A stretch of 64,000 nucleotides of DNA from Rhizophagus irregularis. Its lineage: Eukaryota > Glomeromycota > Glomeromycetes > Glomerales > Glomeraceae. Shown here one piece after another: positions 45,409 to 55,817 of this stretch. The translations under genes were made by a program, and so were the position numbers. Within the stretch, counting starts at the first letter, position 1. Each line of letters starts with the position of its first letter. The notes beneath the pieces are model-generated. The model had not been told where the DNA came from. It worked only from the letters and a program-made list of their open reading frames with translations, and made no database searches. The stretch is taken from contig NC_089451.1 in assembly GCF_026210795.1 (NCBI RefSeq), positions 1,100,001 to 1,164,000 on the forward strand. The letters run 5' to 3'.

Positions 45409-45608
45409 GTAAATATATTGTTTGACAAATTTAATATAGTATAAAGTATAAGCTATTTTATAGTTAATATTATACTTTCGTAAATATATTGTTTGACAAA
45501 TTTAGTATAGTATAAAGTATAAGCTATTTTATAGTTTGTTTGACAAATTTAGTATAGTATAAAGTATAAGCTATTTTATAGTTTGTTTGACAAATTTAGT
45601 ATAGTATA
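45409..45608. repeat. Tandem repeat in the divergent promoter
   Basis: Four copies of TTTGACAAATTTAGTATAGT followed by ATAAAGTATAAGCTATTTTA (the last partial). Two are preceded by CGTAAATATATTG. They lie between the start codons of the two divergent genes of the transposon, so they are a candidate shared regulatory or transposase-binding array. Confidence 0.85.
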
Positions 45609-45819
45609 TGAATTATTACATAATTATAAAATCACATCAAGTTCAAACAAATTCTAATATATGAAATACTTAATTAAAAAAAATATTAATCATATAAATT
45701 TTTTTTTCAATGTAACTTTAAATTTACAATTCTTTAATATCTTATATAAACCTTTTTTATAAGTTACAATTTTAATAATTAATAATTTGAATAAATAGTC
45801 CAAAAAAAGTAGTATTATT

Positions 45820-47562
45820 ATGGAGATATCTGATAATCATACAAATCAAGTTTATTGTCGATGTTCTTTATGTGCTGAAAATGGTTATGGTGGTGCTTGG
45901 GTCAGTAGAAACACTCGTTCTAGACATATGAAAACTGAACGTGCAAATCGGTATCAATATTCAAAGCCACTTAATTCAGAATTAACAAGTGACGATGCCA
46001 ATACTAGTAGTAGTACAGAAACACAAATGTCAATACTAGAAGATAATGAATATAATACTGATAATAGTACAGAAATACAAATACCAATAGAAGATTCTTT
46101 AAGGTTTTTTAAGTTATATAATTATTATAACTGCAATTTATTTACTTTATTAAATAAAATTTTTATCATTTTAGTGGTACTACTTCAGAAAATGATCATG
46201 TAATTTATGATTTGGATAATTCTTTTGAAAATTCATCTGATGAATTATTAAGCAGTTCAAGTAGTATGATGTCTTATGATGAAGTTTCAAGTGATTCAAG
46301 TTCAGTGACTGATATTTTACAACAAGGTATATTATCAACTTATTTTAACATGTAATAAAACTTTATTATCTATTAAATTAATTTATTTATTTATGGATAG
46401 AATATGATATTTCTGAAAGTTTATTATCAGCACTAAGATTTCTGAAAGTCAAAATTGAGCACAATTTAACAGATGAAGCATTTCAAGAAACTATGATGGC
46501 ATTTAATAGTAATCCGATCAGTTTACATACAGTTAAAAAGCAATTGAAATCTATTGTTCATATTGAACCTATTTGGATAGATATGTGTCTTAATTCATGC
46601 TGTGCTTATACAGAAAGTTATAGGAAATTAACCAAATGTCCAGTATGTGGATCTGAACGATTTCAACATAAAAAACCATGTAAACAATATTCATATTTTT
46701 CACTTATTGAACGCCTTACTATTCAATATAGAAATTATGATCGTGCTAAAGAATTACGTTATAGAACCAATTATACTTCACAAAAATTATATAAATGTAA
46801 TATTCAAATAGGTGATGTTTTTGATGGAGATCATTATAAAGAACTGGTACAAAATGGACATTTTCAGGATGAACGTGATGTAGCATTATTAGCTTCAGTT
46901 GATGGTTATCAAATATTTAGACAGAAGTCAGATGATTGCTGGATTTTGTTATTTATTTGCTCCAGAAATTCGAGTTAAAAAAGACAACTTTTTAATGGGT
47001 GCAATTATACCAGGTCCTAAAGAACCAAAAGATTTCAATTCTTTTCTTGCTCCTATTGTTTCGGAATTGCAGGAATTAGAAAGTATGATATTAATTTATA
47101 TATATTACATATATATACAAGAAATGGTTACTATATAGGATCAAATTGGATACGACGAAATGAAACTTGGGCACGTGTTAACTACTCAGTATTGGTAAGT
47201 AATTACTCAAAAATTGTTGTTATAAATGATGATTAATATTTAACTATTTTATTTTTTAGGTTTACTTGGAAGTTGACATATATTCAAATAATCAAAGACG
47301 TACACCTGTATTTGAAAAAAGGCCTTTTTATGGTAATATAGAATATTACCTTATGTATGAGTTCAATAATGAGAAATCTATGCTCGCTTATATCAATTGG
47401 ACTGCATCAGTATCAACAGATTCAGTTGGTTTAAAATATTTTACTAAATTTGCAGGTTATGATTTTATAGATGTTATTGCAGTTGAACGATGTGTTGGAT
47501 TTATTAAAGTGGATAATAAATATTATATAGTTGATAAAGAAGCAAATAATACAATTATGTAA
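45820..47562 (+). pseudogene. Plavaka-like transposase, frameshifted and core-deleted
   Basis: Exons by phase: 45820-46103, 46175-46326, 46401-47082, 47139-47194 and 47260-47562. The first exon has C-R-C-S-L-C...H-M-K, a zinc-knuckle-like start. Exon 3 carries C-P-V-C-G-S-E-R-F, then D-E-R-D-V-A-L-L-A-S-V-D-G-Y-Q-I-F-R and D-D-C-W, and after one frameshift near 46955 P-G-P-K-E-P-K-D-F-N-S-F-L. These are hallmarks of fungal Plavaka/tnp2-type transposases. It then jumps by a 56 bp intron-like spacer to the C-terminal part (N-W-I-R-R-N-E-T-W, then A-Y-I-N-W-T and V-E-R-C-V-G-F). The middle several hundred residues, where the catalytic core should lie, are absent. The protein cannot be an active transposase. 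Confidence 0.75.
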
Positions 47563-47845
47563 TAATATAACTCAGTTTTTATATAAAAATTACATATTTT
47601 TTATACAAGTTGAACAAATTACACATTTTTAACACAGTTTACTAAATCTAATACTATTATAACGTAATATAACTCATTTTTTACAATTACATAGAAATTA
47701 CATATTTTTTACACAAGTTGAACAAATTACACATTTTTAACACAGTTTACTAAATCATTCATTTTTTACAATTACATAGAAATTACATATTTTTTACACA
47801 AATTGAACAAATTACACATTTTTAATACAGTTTACTAAATCGAAC
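47563..47845. repeat. Right subterminal tandem repeat, about 95 bp unit
   Basis: Three copies of TTACACAAGTTGAACAAATT, then ACACATTTTTAACACAGTTTA, starting near 47563, 47662 and 47756. TTACACA also recurs singly up to the terminus at 47962. The left end has the reverse-oriented ATGTGTTAA near 43045. These are likely subterminal transposase sites. Confidence 0.8.
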
Positions 47846-47965
47846 TTTTTTAATAATGTTAAGAATTACATAACTACCACACAAATTGAGGAATTTTTAC
47901 ACAGAATATACACAAATGTAGACAGAATTAGCCTGTTTGTTACACAAATCATTTTTATAGGGATA

Positions 47966-49950
47966 GTGAGCATTTTTAGTAACTATCATTATCTGCTCCA
48001 CCTCATCAAATACATCAGTCGAATCAAGATATGGAAAAGGAAGTTGATATCAATTACAGTCGAACCCATGCAGATCCACAACTATTTCTTCCGAAACAAG
48101 TACAGCCAACTCACAAACTGTGGATATCATCAATGAATCTATGATAGAATTAGAGAAAAGAGCGAATGAAACGGTAGTTTTGCTTGATTTCATTGAGTAC
48201 AATCCTTTGTTTCTCTAAGTAATTATTGATGACTACTTACAGATTAAAAGGCTTTTACCATCTAAGGACCTGGAAGAGATATGGAAGTTGGTTATGGATC
48301 GTAGAGCGAAAAAAATATAAAAGTTCAGTGAGTATTTTCCATGTATGATTATGTGCAATTATTAATCTAGTAACAAATATTGTCAACGTCTTTTTGTAAA
48401 TTCAGAGCAATAGAATTAAGAATAATCGATTTGACGAACTGGCCAAGTCTTGAGTGGTCGCGAATTCTGAAGACTGAAGATAAAGCGAAATTATTCAGAA
48501 CGTGTTGGCAAAAATTATTAAAAGATCAAATTGATGAAACTGTAATTCATTTAATTGATGAAACCAGTTTGGTGATAATGCTTATATTTGTTATATTTAT
48601 TATTTGTACCATGGTATGAAAAAATGTTAATTCATAATGTTTATATTATAGAGAAATTTAAATGATTTGAAACAGTTAAAAGATAAACTATCAAACATTG
48701 GATCCGAAGATGGCAATTTATCGGCCGAAATTATTTCTTTTTTGTAAATCACTTAATACGCTTAATACAGAACAAAATAAATATCTTAACTTCTGTCATT
48801 TTTTTCTACAGTCATAAGTGTTACAGACGTAAAGTAAATATATTGTCTCTCCCAACATGAGAAAGAGACCATATATTAAGAATTATATCTCCTATCTTAA
48901 CTGATCTTTTGGAGGAATATGATAGCGGTCGTTTCCAAACATATTGGTACAGGACCCCGGATAATTATAATTGAGGTCATATCTTACTATGTTTTAAACT
49001 TTATTTTTCTTTTAACATGTAATTTTATTAAGTTAATATTATTTTTTACCATAGAAAAAAATGTTTCTTTTGAAGAGAAGAATCTTTTGATACCAAAAAT
49101 CTTGTAAATCTACTGATTAGAATTTGAGATAAGTATCGTTACACAGGCAAAATTTGGCAAAAAAATATACGCTTTTTCACTATCGGTATACATAGCAATA
49201 TACAAAAAAATAAAAATTACTATTATTAAATATTACTTTTTAAGTAACAAAATTATAGAAAATAGGAGGGCAATTATTATTACAAAGTTTTGTATCTATA
49301 GCTTTAAAAGTAAGTTCAGGATGACAAGGGTAAATTTTTAGCATAGAAGATATGACCTTAATTATAATTGTCCGGGGTCCTATTGGTACACTACCTGATA
49401 CCTGATTTTTTCTCTTCAATTAGATGTTAAAATTTTGTAAATACTTAGGATCGAAAAAATTAGATGCTGTTATAGAGTTACGCAATTATGGTATGAACTG
49501 GTAACTGCGGAAGTTGGCATCACTCAAAGAGCATGATGATCTGAAGTTTCGTGAGGATCATACAGCATTAAAAATAGAATTGAAGGACATACATGATAGA
49601 TAACTTCTATGATGTGCTTCATTTTTTAAAAAAAAGAAAGATTTAGCTGAAATCTTATTCATGGGAATCCAAGCAACTGGTATGAAGAATGTTTCGTGAT
49701 TTTTGTTAATTCATCTGAATGGATGTGTATTCACCCTCGTCTCAATGAAATTAATAGGTCAAAAGTGGGCAATATATTGTCTATTATATAATTATGACGT
49801 TAATTTTTGATTATTTTATCAGAAGTTGCTGAGTTAATTGTTCCAAAAACCATATTGGCAGCGGAAAGTTTATTGGGACCATTCATTAAAAATCTCTTTG
49901 GGTTTAGAGTGAGCTTTTTTATACTATTGATGCGTCTTTAACTTTTAATT
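47966..49950 (+). pseudogene. Unidentified host gene relic, 3' part
   Basis: Continues the gene interrupted by the transposon. A TTTTTAG acceptor at 47972-47978 is followed by exon-like islands: I-I-N-E-S-M-I-E-L-E-K-R-A-N-E (48130-48175), L-T-N-W-P-S-L-E-W-S-R-I-L-K-T (near 48430-48475) and K-D-Q-I-D-E-T-V-I-H-L-I. L-L-E-E-Y-D-S-G-R-F-Q-T-Y-W-Y follows at 48908-48950 and is cut by a MITE. L-R-N-Y-G-M-N and L-K-E-H-D-D-L-K-F-R follow near 49470-49550. Stops separate many islands. No family is recognised. Confidence 0.4.
48951..49381. mobile_element. hAT-like MITE, 431 bp, 8 bp target duplication
   Basis: Ends AGGACCCCGGA and TCCGGGGTCCT extend inward as about 45 bp of near-perfect inverted repeat (AATTATAATTGAGGTCATAT and its mirror). 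ATTGGTAC is duplicated on both sides (48943-48950 and 49382-49389). The duplication is 9 bp if the following A is counted. Eight bases suits hAT-type elements. It sits inside a coding-like exon of the host relic. Confidence 0.88.
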
Positions 49951-50640
49951 TTTGCCAAGTACCAACAAATGTTTGTATTAATATAGCACACATTATTGAT
50001 GCTTAACACAAAAATTACAAGAATGGTAATAGCTCGCCAATCTACACCTTCTCCACTTCTGAAACCCCAAAGGTTGACCGAGTGAAAAATGATATTTTTT
50101 ACAATCTTCGACGATATTTATTAAGATTAATAATCTACTGCGCTACTTATATAATGCTTTAACTATAGAGATTTGCGTTACAATTCGAGCAAAATTTAAT
50201 ATACATTGTGTGTTTTTTAACTCATGTATGTATGATATGACTGTATGCAGAGTGTTGCATCGGAAAATAGTGTTCATTTTAAAACTTTTTCTTGGTGCAT
50301 TCCGAAACGGAATTTACACGTGATTTTTCATTGCCTAAAATAATAAGTAATTATATAATAATTTACTAATTTCTGAAACATAAACGAAGTGGTAATCTAA
50401 ATTCTAACTAAGGATGAAAAGCCCGAAATCTTAACGTTAAAGCAGAAAGTTCGATAATGTAAAAAAATAAATTTTTCTGCGCAATTTTATCCATGCTCAG
50501 TTGCTACGGAAAATCTGATTGGTCGATCATCTCGTGATTTATAGAAACTCTAGAACTATTGAGGGAGGGATCTAATTAGCCGAATCCAAAAATTATTAAT
50601 GTGGTTTCACCCGAAGTTCTTTGAACAATCGAATAAAAAT
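49951..50640. other. Intergenic, no gene seen
   Basis: No supported gene. The composition is slightly less AT-rich near 50030-50090 and 50480-50570, possibly the last decay products of the host relic. Confidence 0.45.
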
Positions 50641-50686
50641 GAATTTGGAAATCTATAAAAAGAAATTTCTCGACGAAATTCTTTTG

Positions 50687-50840
50687 TGATCATCAGCTGA
50701 TTTTTTGATTTTGTCGATCACTGCTGTACGACTGTAATACGTTTTATAATGCCGTGGTTTTTTTTTTAAAAAAAAAATTCCCTTTTACTCTTTTTACTCT
50801 AGCTTAAACATAGAGTTGGTGTCATTTTTATTATCCAAAT
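50687..50840 (+). promoter_or_regulatory. Conserved kinase upstream block of K6
   Basis: GTGATCATCAGCTGA (CAGCTG at 50694-50699), TGTCGATCACTGCTGTACGA from 50712, T-run/A-run, and TTTTACTC...TTAAACATA. Same order as before K1-K3 with small substitutions. Confidence 0.65.
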
Positions 50841-52447
50841 ATGGAAGGATTTAAGCTCAGTGATGATGTATTCGAGTTAATAAAAGATTTTACTTATTGG
50901 AACTTAACAGATGAGCAAGAATTGTTAATTGATAAGCTAATATTAAATGAAGAATTAAAAGAACGTTATAAAAAGAATGGTTTATGCAAAGAATGTAAGC
51001 AGCCTAATACTGGTGAAGCTTGGTGTAAATCATGTAATTCGAAACATCTTCAACAAAATTTCAAAAATTGGACTAGTGGAAATAATAAAGTTGATAAGTT
51101 TATTCAAAAAACACAACTTGAAGGTAAAAGTTATAGAAATATTTTAGAGTGGATTGAATATGATAGATTTGAAAATGTTGAATATTTGGCCAAAGGAGGA
51201 TTTGGAACTATTTATAAAGCAATTTGGAAAGATGGATATATGGAAATGTGGGATTCTGGAAATAATAAATGGATGAGAAGCAAATGGTCGTCTGAAAAAG
51301 ATTATGAAAATTTTCCAGTTGCTTTAAAATGTTTGCATAATTCTCAGGACATTACAGCTGAATTTTTAAGAGAAGTAAGTTACTTATTTATGTGTAAATT
51401 TTAAGATATTGTTCTCTTATAAATGCTAAATTAGCTAATATTTATTATTTATGAATTCATTTTTAGATTGAATTACATATTGTTACATCTTCTTTTGGTG
51501 TTTATGTAAATCGCTGCTATGGAATTACTAAAGATCCAGAATCTAATAATTTTATGATGGTGATGGAATATGCAAAAAATGGCAGTTTAAGACAAATTTT
51601 AGATAATAGTTTTAATTCAATGTATTGGAATGGAAAATTGGATATTTTACAAAGGATTGCAAATGGTCTTAAAGATATTCATAGCCAAGGATTAATTCAT
51701 CATGATTTTCATTGTGGTAATATATTAAATGGTGTTGATAATTATACTTTTATTACTGATTTAGGATTATGTCGACCAGCAAATGTAATACCTTCTCAAG
51801 ATGAATACAAAAAAATGTTTGGAGTATTGCCTTATGTAGCACCTGAGGTTTTAATAGGAAAAGAATATACTCAAGAAAGTGATATATATGGATTCGGAAT
51901 TATTGCATATGAAGTCTGTACAGGGCTTCCTCCTTATCATGATATTGCTCATGATAAAATCTTAGCTATTAGCATTTGTAACGGGCTTAGGCCAAAATCT
52001 AATTATAAAATCCCTCAACTAATTTTGGACATAATTAAACAATGTTGGGATGCTGATCCTTTAAAACGACCTAAAGCAAATGAATTACATGTTTTATTGG
52101 ATAATTTAGAAACTAGTTATGATAGTGATGATGGTCATGAAATACAACAACAAGTTGAGGAAGCAGAAAGAATTAATGAAAAGTTTACTTCTACTTCATT
52201 ACCATATAATGGTACTACTCTTTCATATACTACAAATCCTCAAGCAGTTTACACGAGTAGACTTTTAGACTTTAAAAATCTTCCAGAACCGAAAAATGCT
52301 ATTGATAGCAAAGACAATGATTCATTTGAGTATTCAGGTAATTCATGTATTAGTTATTTTCACAAATTCTTGAAATGCTTATTAATATAAGATCATCTTC
52401 ATCTTACAGAATCCATAGAAGCAATAGATTTCACTAACTCAACCTAG
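50841..52447 (+). CDS. K6, zinc-ribbon TKL-type protein kinase, 3 exons, 480 aa
   Basis: Exons 50841-51374, 51467-52337 and 52410-52447. The family architecture is complete: ribbon CKECKQPN...WCKSCN, EWIEY, KGGFG, VALK, FLRE, HHDFHCGN, DLG, APE and SDIYGFG. The last exon reads S-E-S-I-E-A-I-D-F-T-N-S-T-stop. One A is missing relative to K1 and K3 (ACTAACTC against ACTAAACTC), which shifts the frame and ends the protein five residues early, so the fourth exon is no longer used. K7 has the same change. The catalytic set is intact and non-RD. Confidence 0.88.
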
Positions 52448-53355
52448 GTACTAATTTACATTAACTTTTATATGTTTAATTTTGTTAATAATATTTAACA
52501 ATTCACTTCAATAATTTCATTTTGATAGATGAAAACAACTAAAAGAAAGAAAAGGATGAAAATTTACAAATTTTCATAGTATATATTTCTTCATTAGTAT
52601 TTATTGTTATTTATTTTCTTTATTACTACTATAGTATATATATTTTATTGGAATATTCTTTTTACGATAGGAACTTAAATAAGTATTGAGAAGTATATAA
52701 ATATATAGGATAAATTAAATAAAATGTTAATGATGTAAAATCATAACAATAACTAATAAACTATATTGATATTTTTTTTTACAATCACATTTTAAAATTT
52801 AGCTATATAATGTGATAAATATAGAATAAGGAGATTCTCAAAATTTCCTGTAAGATAAAAAACATTGATTATGATATATTATTATACATAAACCCTAGGC
52901 TTTTATATGTATCTTGCAAAGAAACTAAATATATATTTTATTAATTGTAAATCAGAGTGATACGTCATTAGTTACTTAGTAGCTTGGATTATGTCATAAT
53001 GCGGTATTACAAACTTAAATTTTCAACATATACATACTGCACTAAGAATGAATGAAAGTTGAAATTTCTTTTACGTTTTAGTGATATGATACAATAAGCT
53101 GTAGTTGATGAAAATGTGAAAAAAATATATATATTTCGTTTGATACAAAATATGCAAATTTTCCTTTATAAACTATATGAATCTAGATCAGTGATCAGAT
53201 TGACACTATGGAGTTACGCCGTTACGCTGTTACGGTGTAATGCCGGAATTACCTAGTGAATCTATTAAGTGTGGGGCGCAGTATTATATTTAGTTTAGGT
53301 ATATAAAATTATAGAAATAATATTTTGTGTAATGTTACAAATGTAACATCCGTAA

Positions 53356-54527
53356 CGACGTAAAACTATTCTTGTGTTCACATTTATTTTTGGATTTGGG
53401 AAAGGGATTTATGTTCGGGATATACAGGGTTAGCGATCAAAAATGAAAGGTTTTTCATTTTTACAAGCCAGCGTAAAAGTTGAGAATGTAAAAGTTGTGG
53501 AGCAAGAGTTTGCACAACATTTTTGTTAAGTGAGCCAGGCTGCCAGGGTAAAAATCATGATAAGGAAAGATTTCATTTCAGAAATGAGGTTTGGAAAAAC
53601 ACAGAGAAAATATTCTTATGAAAATCATTTTCTAAATAAGGAAGAATTTATCATAGCACAATATGTTTAATTAATTTATAATTTAGGAATTAATAACTTA
53701 TTAAAAATATTATTAAACTAAGCATTATATCGATTTGTATTAACACATTTGTGTAATTTCGTATTATTAATAAAATCATCATTTTTGTTAAGACTGCGGG
53801 GCAACGTAAATTACTGCGGGCGTAGCTCTTACAACGGTCAGTGCCTTTTCTTCCAATTCTTATTTTTAATAATAATTATTTTTCCTAATTACCGTATTTT
53901 TTTGCTAAAAATTTTTTTATTTTTTCAAGTAATATAATCAAAATAAATGATTTTTTTTATTTGAATAAACATGTTTCGCATGATTTTTTAGTTAGGATAA
54001 ATATATTTTTTTATTTAGTAAAAATAAAATTGGTTTAAATTAAAAATTAATAAATTAATATAATTTTTAAATTACATAGATAATTTTTTTTAAATGATTA
54101 GTATAATACTTATTTAATATTGTTTATTTTCTTTTATTAATAACAAGTTAAACTACAATAAAAGTGTTCAAGAAAGAAAAAAATATTTTTATCACTTTAT
54201 TATTATATGAACCAATATTTTTTAATTGTAAATAAAAAAAAACTATTTCAACAAATAATCACTATCCATTTAATCAATAGATTATTTTATTTATATCTCT
54301 ACTTATTTATAGTATAATATTTTTATGTACATAATTTATTATCTGTTATATATATTTATTAAAAAACATTAATCCCGGTGCGAAGCAACGGGTGGCTGCT
54401 AGTAAAAAATTATAATAATTTAAAATCAGAATCATTAGCATAAATTTTGTAAAATAAATTATCAAATCCATGTACTATATAATATACAAATAATAATTGG
54501 TGCTAAAGCAATTTTTTTTTTTTGAAA
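53356..54527. other. Intergenic between the two duplication copies
   Basis: Beyond the duplication end the sequence is unique and AT-rich. A 62-residue open frame at 53749-53937 is hydrophobic low-complexity and not called. A Helitron-like end lies at 54374-54402. Confidence 0.45.
54374..54402 (+). mobile_element. Helitron-like 3' terminus
   Basis: CCCGGTGCGAAGCAACGGG folds into an imperfect hairpin (CCCG..CGGG with TGC..GCA inside). Six bases later comes CTAG, followed by T. A 3' hairpin close to CTRR followed by T is the Helitron end signature. A possible 5' end TCTCTACTTATTTATAG preceded by A lies at 54296, which would make a tiny element of about 107 bp. That is uncertain. Confidence 0.45.
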
Positions 54528-54645
54528 ATCTGTATTAGGGCTCCGCACGGGCCGGGTCGGGTCGGATTACCTGGTTAACCCGAACCGATATTTTTTTTCA
54601 GGTCGGTTCAGGTCGGGTAACCTGCTCTGACCTGACCCGACCTGT

Positions 54646-54846
54646 CTCTGTAAAAAATTTGATCCGTGTTTTATCTTTCCATGTTTTTTCCGTGAATGTA
54701 TCATTTTCATGGAATTAATAGCCTTAAATCATGGAAATTTTCATCTCGCTAACACGGATATCCGTGAATGTATCATTTTCACGGAATTTTTACGGAAGAC
54801 ACGGAGAAATAATGGAAATATTCGGATAAAAATTCCTTATAGGGTG
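54646..54846. mobile_element. Probable element nested in the hAT-like unit
   Basis: CTGTAAAAAATTTGATCCG and CGGATAAAAATTCCTTATAG form imperfect inverted ends around two direct copies of TCCGTGAATGTATCATTTTC. The ends resemble the CCCTATAAA-type termini seen elsewhere. Target duplication is not clear. Confidence 0.4.
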
Positions 54847-54907
54847 TTGACCGGGTACTTCGGGTAACCTGATTGCTTCGGGTAAACTGAAAGGTTTAAA
54901 GCGTAAT

Positions 54908-55437
54908 AAATTTATTAAAAAACGTTGCAAAACGTCGGTTTTTTAGATAGTTTAATTTAAAAAAAAAACGTTTTGCAATGTTTTTAATAAATTTTCAAAA
55001 AAACGTTTAGAAACGTTTTTTTTTATTAAAGAATTTATCAAAAAAAAACGTTTCCGCACCGTTTTTTATTTAATTAACAAAAAAAAGGTATGAAAACGTT
55101 TTTTTTATTAAATTTTCTATTAAAAAACGTTTTCGCAACGTCTTTGTTAAAATTTTTAAGAAAAAACGTTGCGAAACGTTTTTTTTAATTAAAATCATTA
55201 TAAAAAAACGTTGCGAGACGTTTTTTTTATTACACTCAATTATAAAAAAACGTTTTTGCAACGTTTTTTTCACTCAATTATAAAAAAACGTTTTTGCAAC
55301 GTTTTTTTCACTCAATTATAAAAAAACGTTGCGAAACGTTTTTTCTCTTAATTATAAAAAAACGGTGTGAATCGTTTTTTTATTAAATTATCTATTAAAA
55401 AAACGTTTCGCAACGTTTTTATTGCTTTTTAAGAAAA
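54908..55437. repeat. Array of about 11 AAAAACGTT...AACGTTTTT hairpins
   Basis: Each unit is a near-perfect palindrome of the type AAAAAACGTTGCGAAACGTTTTTT separated by AT spacers (often CACTCAATTAT or similar), with a period of about 37-60 bp. Loops vary (TGCGA, TTTGC, TTCGC). Two neighbouring units (about 55235-55310) are almost identical. The minus-strand open frame of 67 residues across it is a by-product. Confidence 0.85.
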
Positions 55438-55671
55438 ATTCGTGCGAATTTTTCTTTCTCCTAAGCATTGACCAAAATGTATGACGGGTCAACAGGTACC
55501 CGGCTGACACTGACCCGACCTGAGTCAGGTCATGAATTTGATGACCTGACCCGAATATTTCCGTTGGGTCACCCGATCTGTCAGGTCAGGTTGCGGAGTT
55601 CTAATCTGTATTACCAAATTTTTCTTTTTCTGTCAAAATCATAAAAAGAAATTTCTTAACGAAATTCTTTT

Positions 55672-55817
55672 GAGTTCATCAGCTGATTTTTTGATTTTGT
55701 CGATCACTGCTGTACGACTGTAATATATTATATTATGCCGTGGTTTGTTTTTTTTAAAAAAAAATCATTTTTACTCTAGTTTAAACATAGAGCTGTTGTC
55801 ACTTTTATTATCTAAAT
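55672..55817 (+). promoter_or_regulatory. Conserved kinase upstream block of K7
   Basis: CAGCTG at 55680-55685, TGTCGATCACTGCTGTACGA from 55699, T-run/A-run, and TTTTTACTCTAGTTTAAACA. Nearly identical to the K6 block. GTGATCA is degraded to GAGTTCA. Confidence 0.62.

Larger units (their letters stand above)
43030..47962. mobile_element. Plavaka/CACTA-like DNA transposon, 4.93 kb, transposase-defective
   Basis: The ends read CCCTATAAAAA (43030 on the plus strand; the right end is the reverse complement CCCTATAAAAATGATTTGTG). An ATA trinucleotide flanks both sides (43027-43029 and 47963-47965). Three-base duplications fit EnSpm/CACTA-type elements. Inside are two divergent genes, a tandem repeat in their shared promoter, and different subterminal tandem repeats at each end. 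The plus-strand gene is recognisably a Plavaka-type transposase relic, while the minus-strand gene is open. Superfamily is from recalled transposase motifs. Element boundaries are seen directly. Confidence 0.8.
50645..53355. repeat. Direct duplication, copy 1 (contains K6)
   Basis: From AAAAAGAAATTTCT (about 50658) to AACATCCGTAACGA (about 53357) the sequence matches 55633-58388 in the same direction, including gene, introns, 3' flank and the GC-richer tail ATGGAGTTACGCCGTTACGC. Confidence 0.85.
54536..55603. mobile_element. hAT-like non-autonomous element, 1068 bp, 8 bp target duplication
   Basis: Termini TAGGGCTCCGCA and TGCGGAGTTCTA are inverted repeats with two mismatches. ATCTGTAT flanks both ends (54528-54535 and 55604-55611). 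TAGGG-type ends with 8 bp duplications are typical of hAT elements. The subterminal parts are GC-rich with repeated GGTCGGGT / ACCTGACC strings in both orientations, unlike anything else in the window. The centre holds an array of ACGTT hairpins and a probable nested element. No transposase. Confidence 0.88.

Noticed and set aside
48919-49107. 62-residue plus-strand open frame
   Set aside because: Crosses the left edge of the hAT-like MITE and has only low-complexity hydrophobic sequence.
54908-55437. CRISPR-like array
   Set aside because: Units are palindromes with low-complexity AT spacers inside a hAT-like element of a eukaryote. There are no cas genes and repeat lengths vary.
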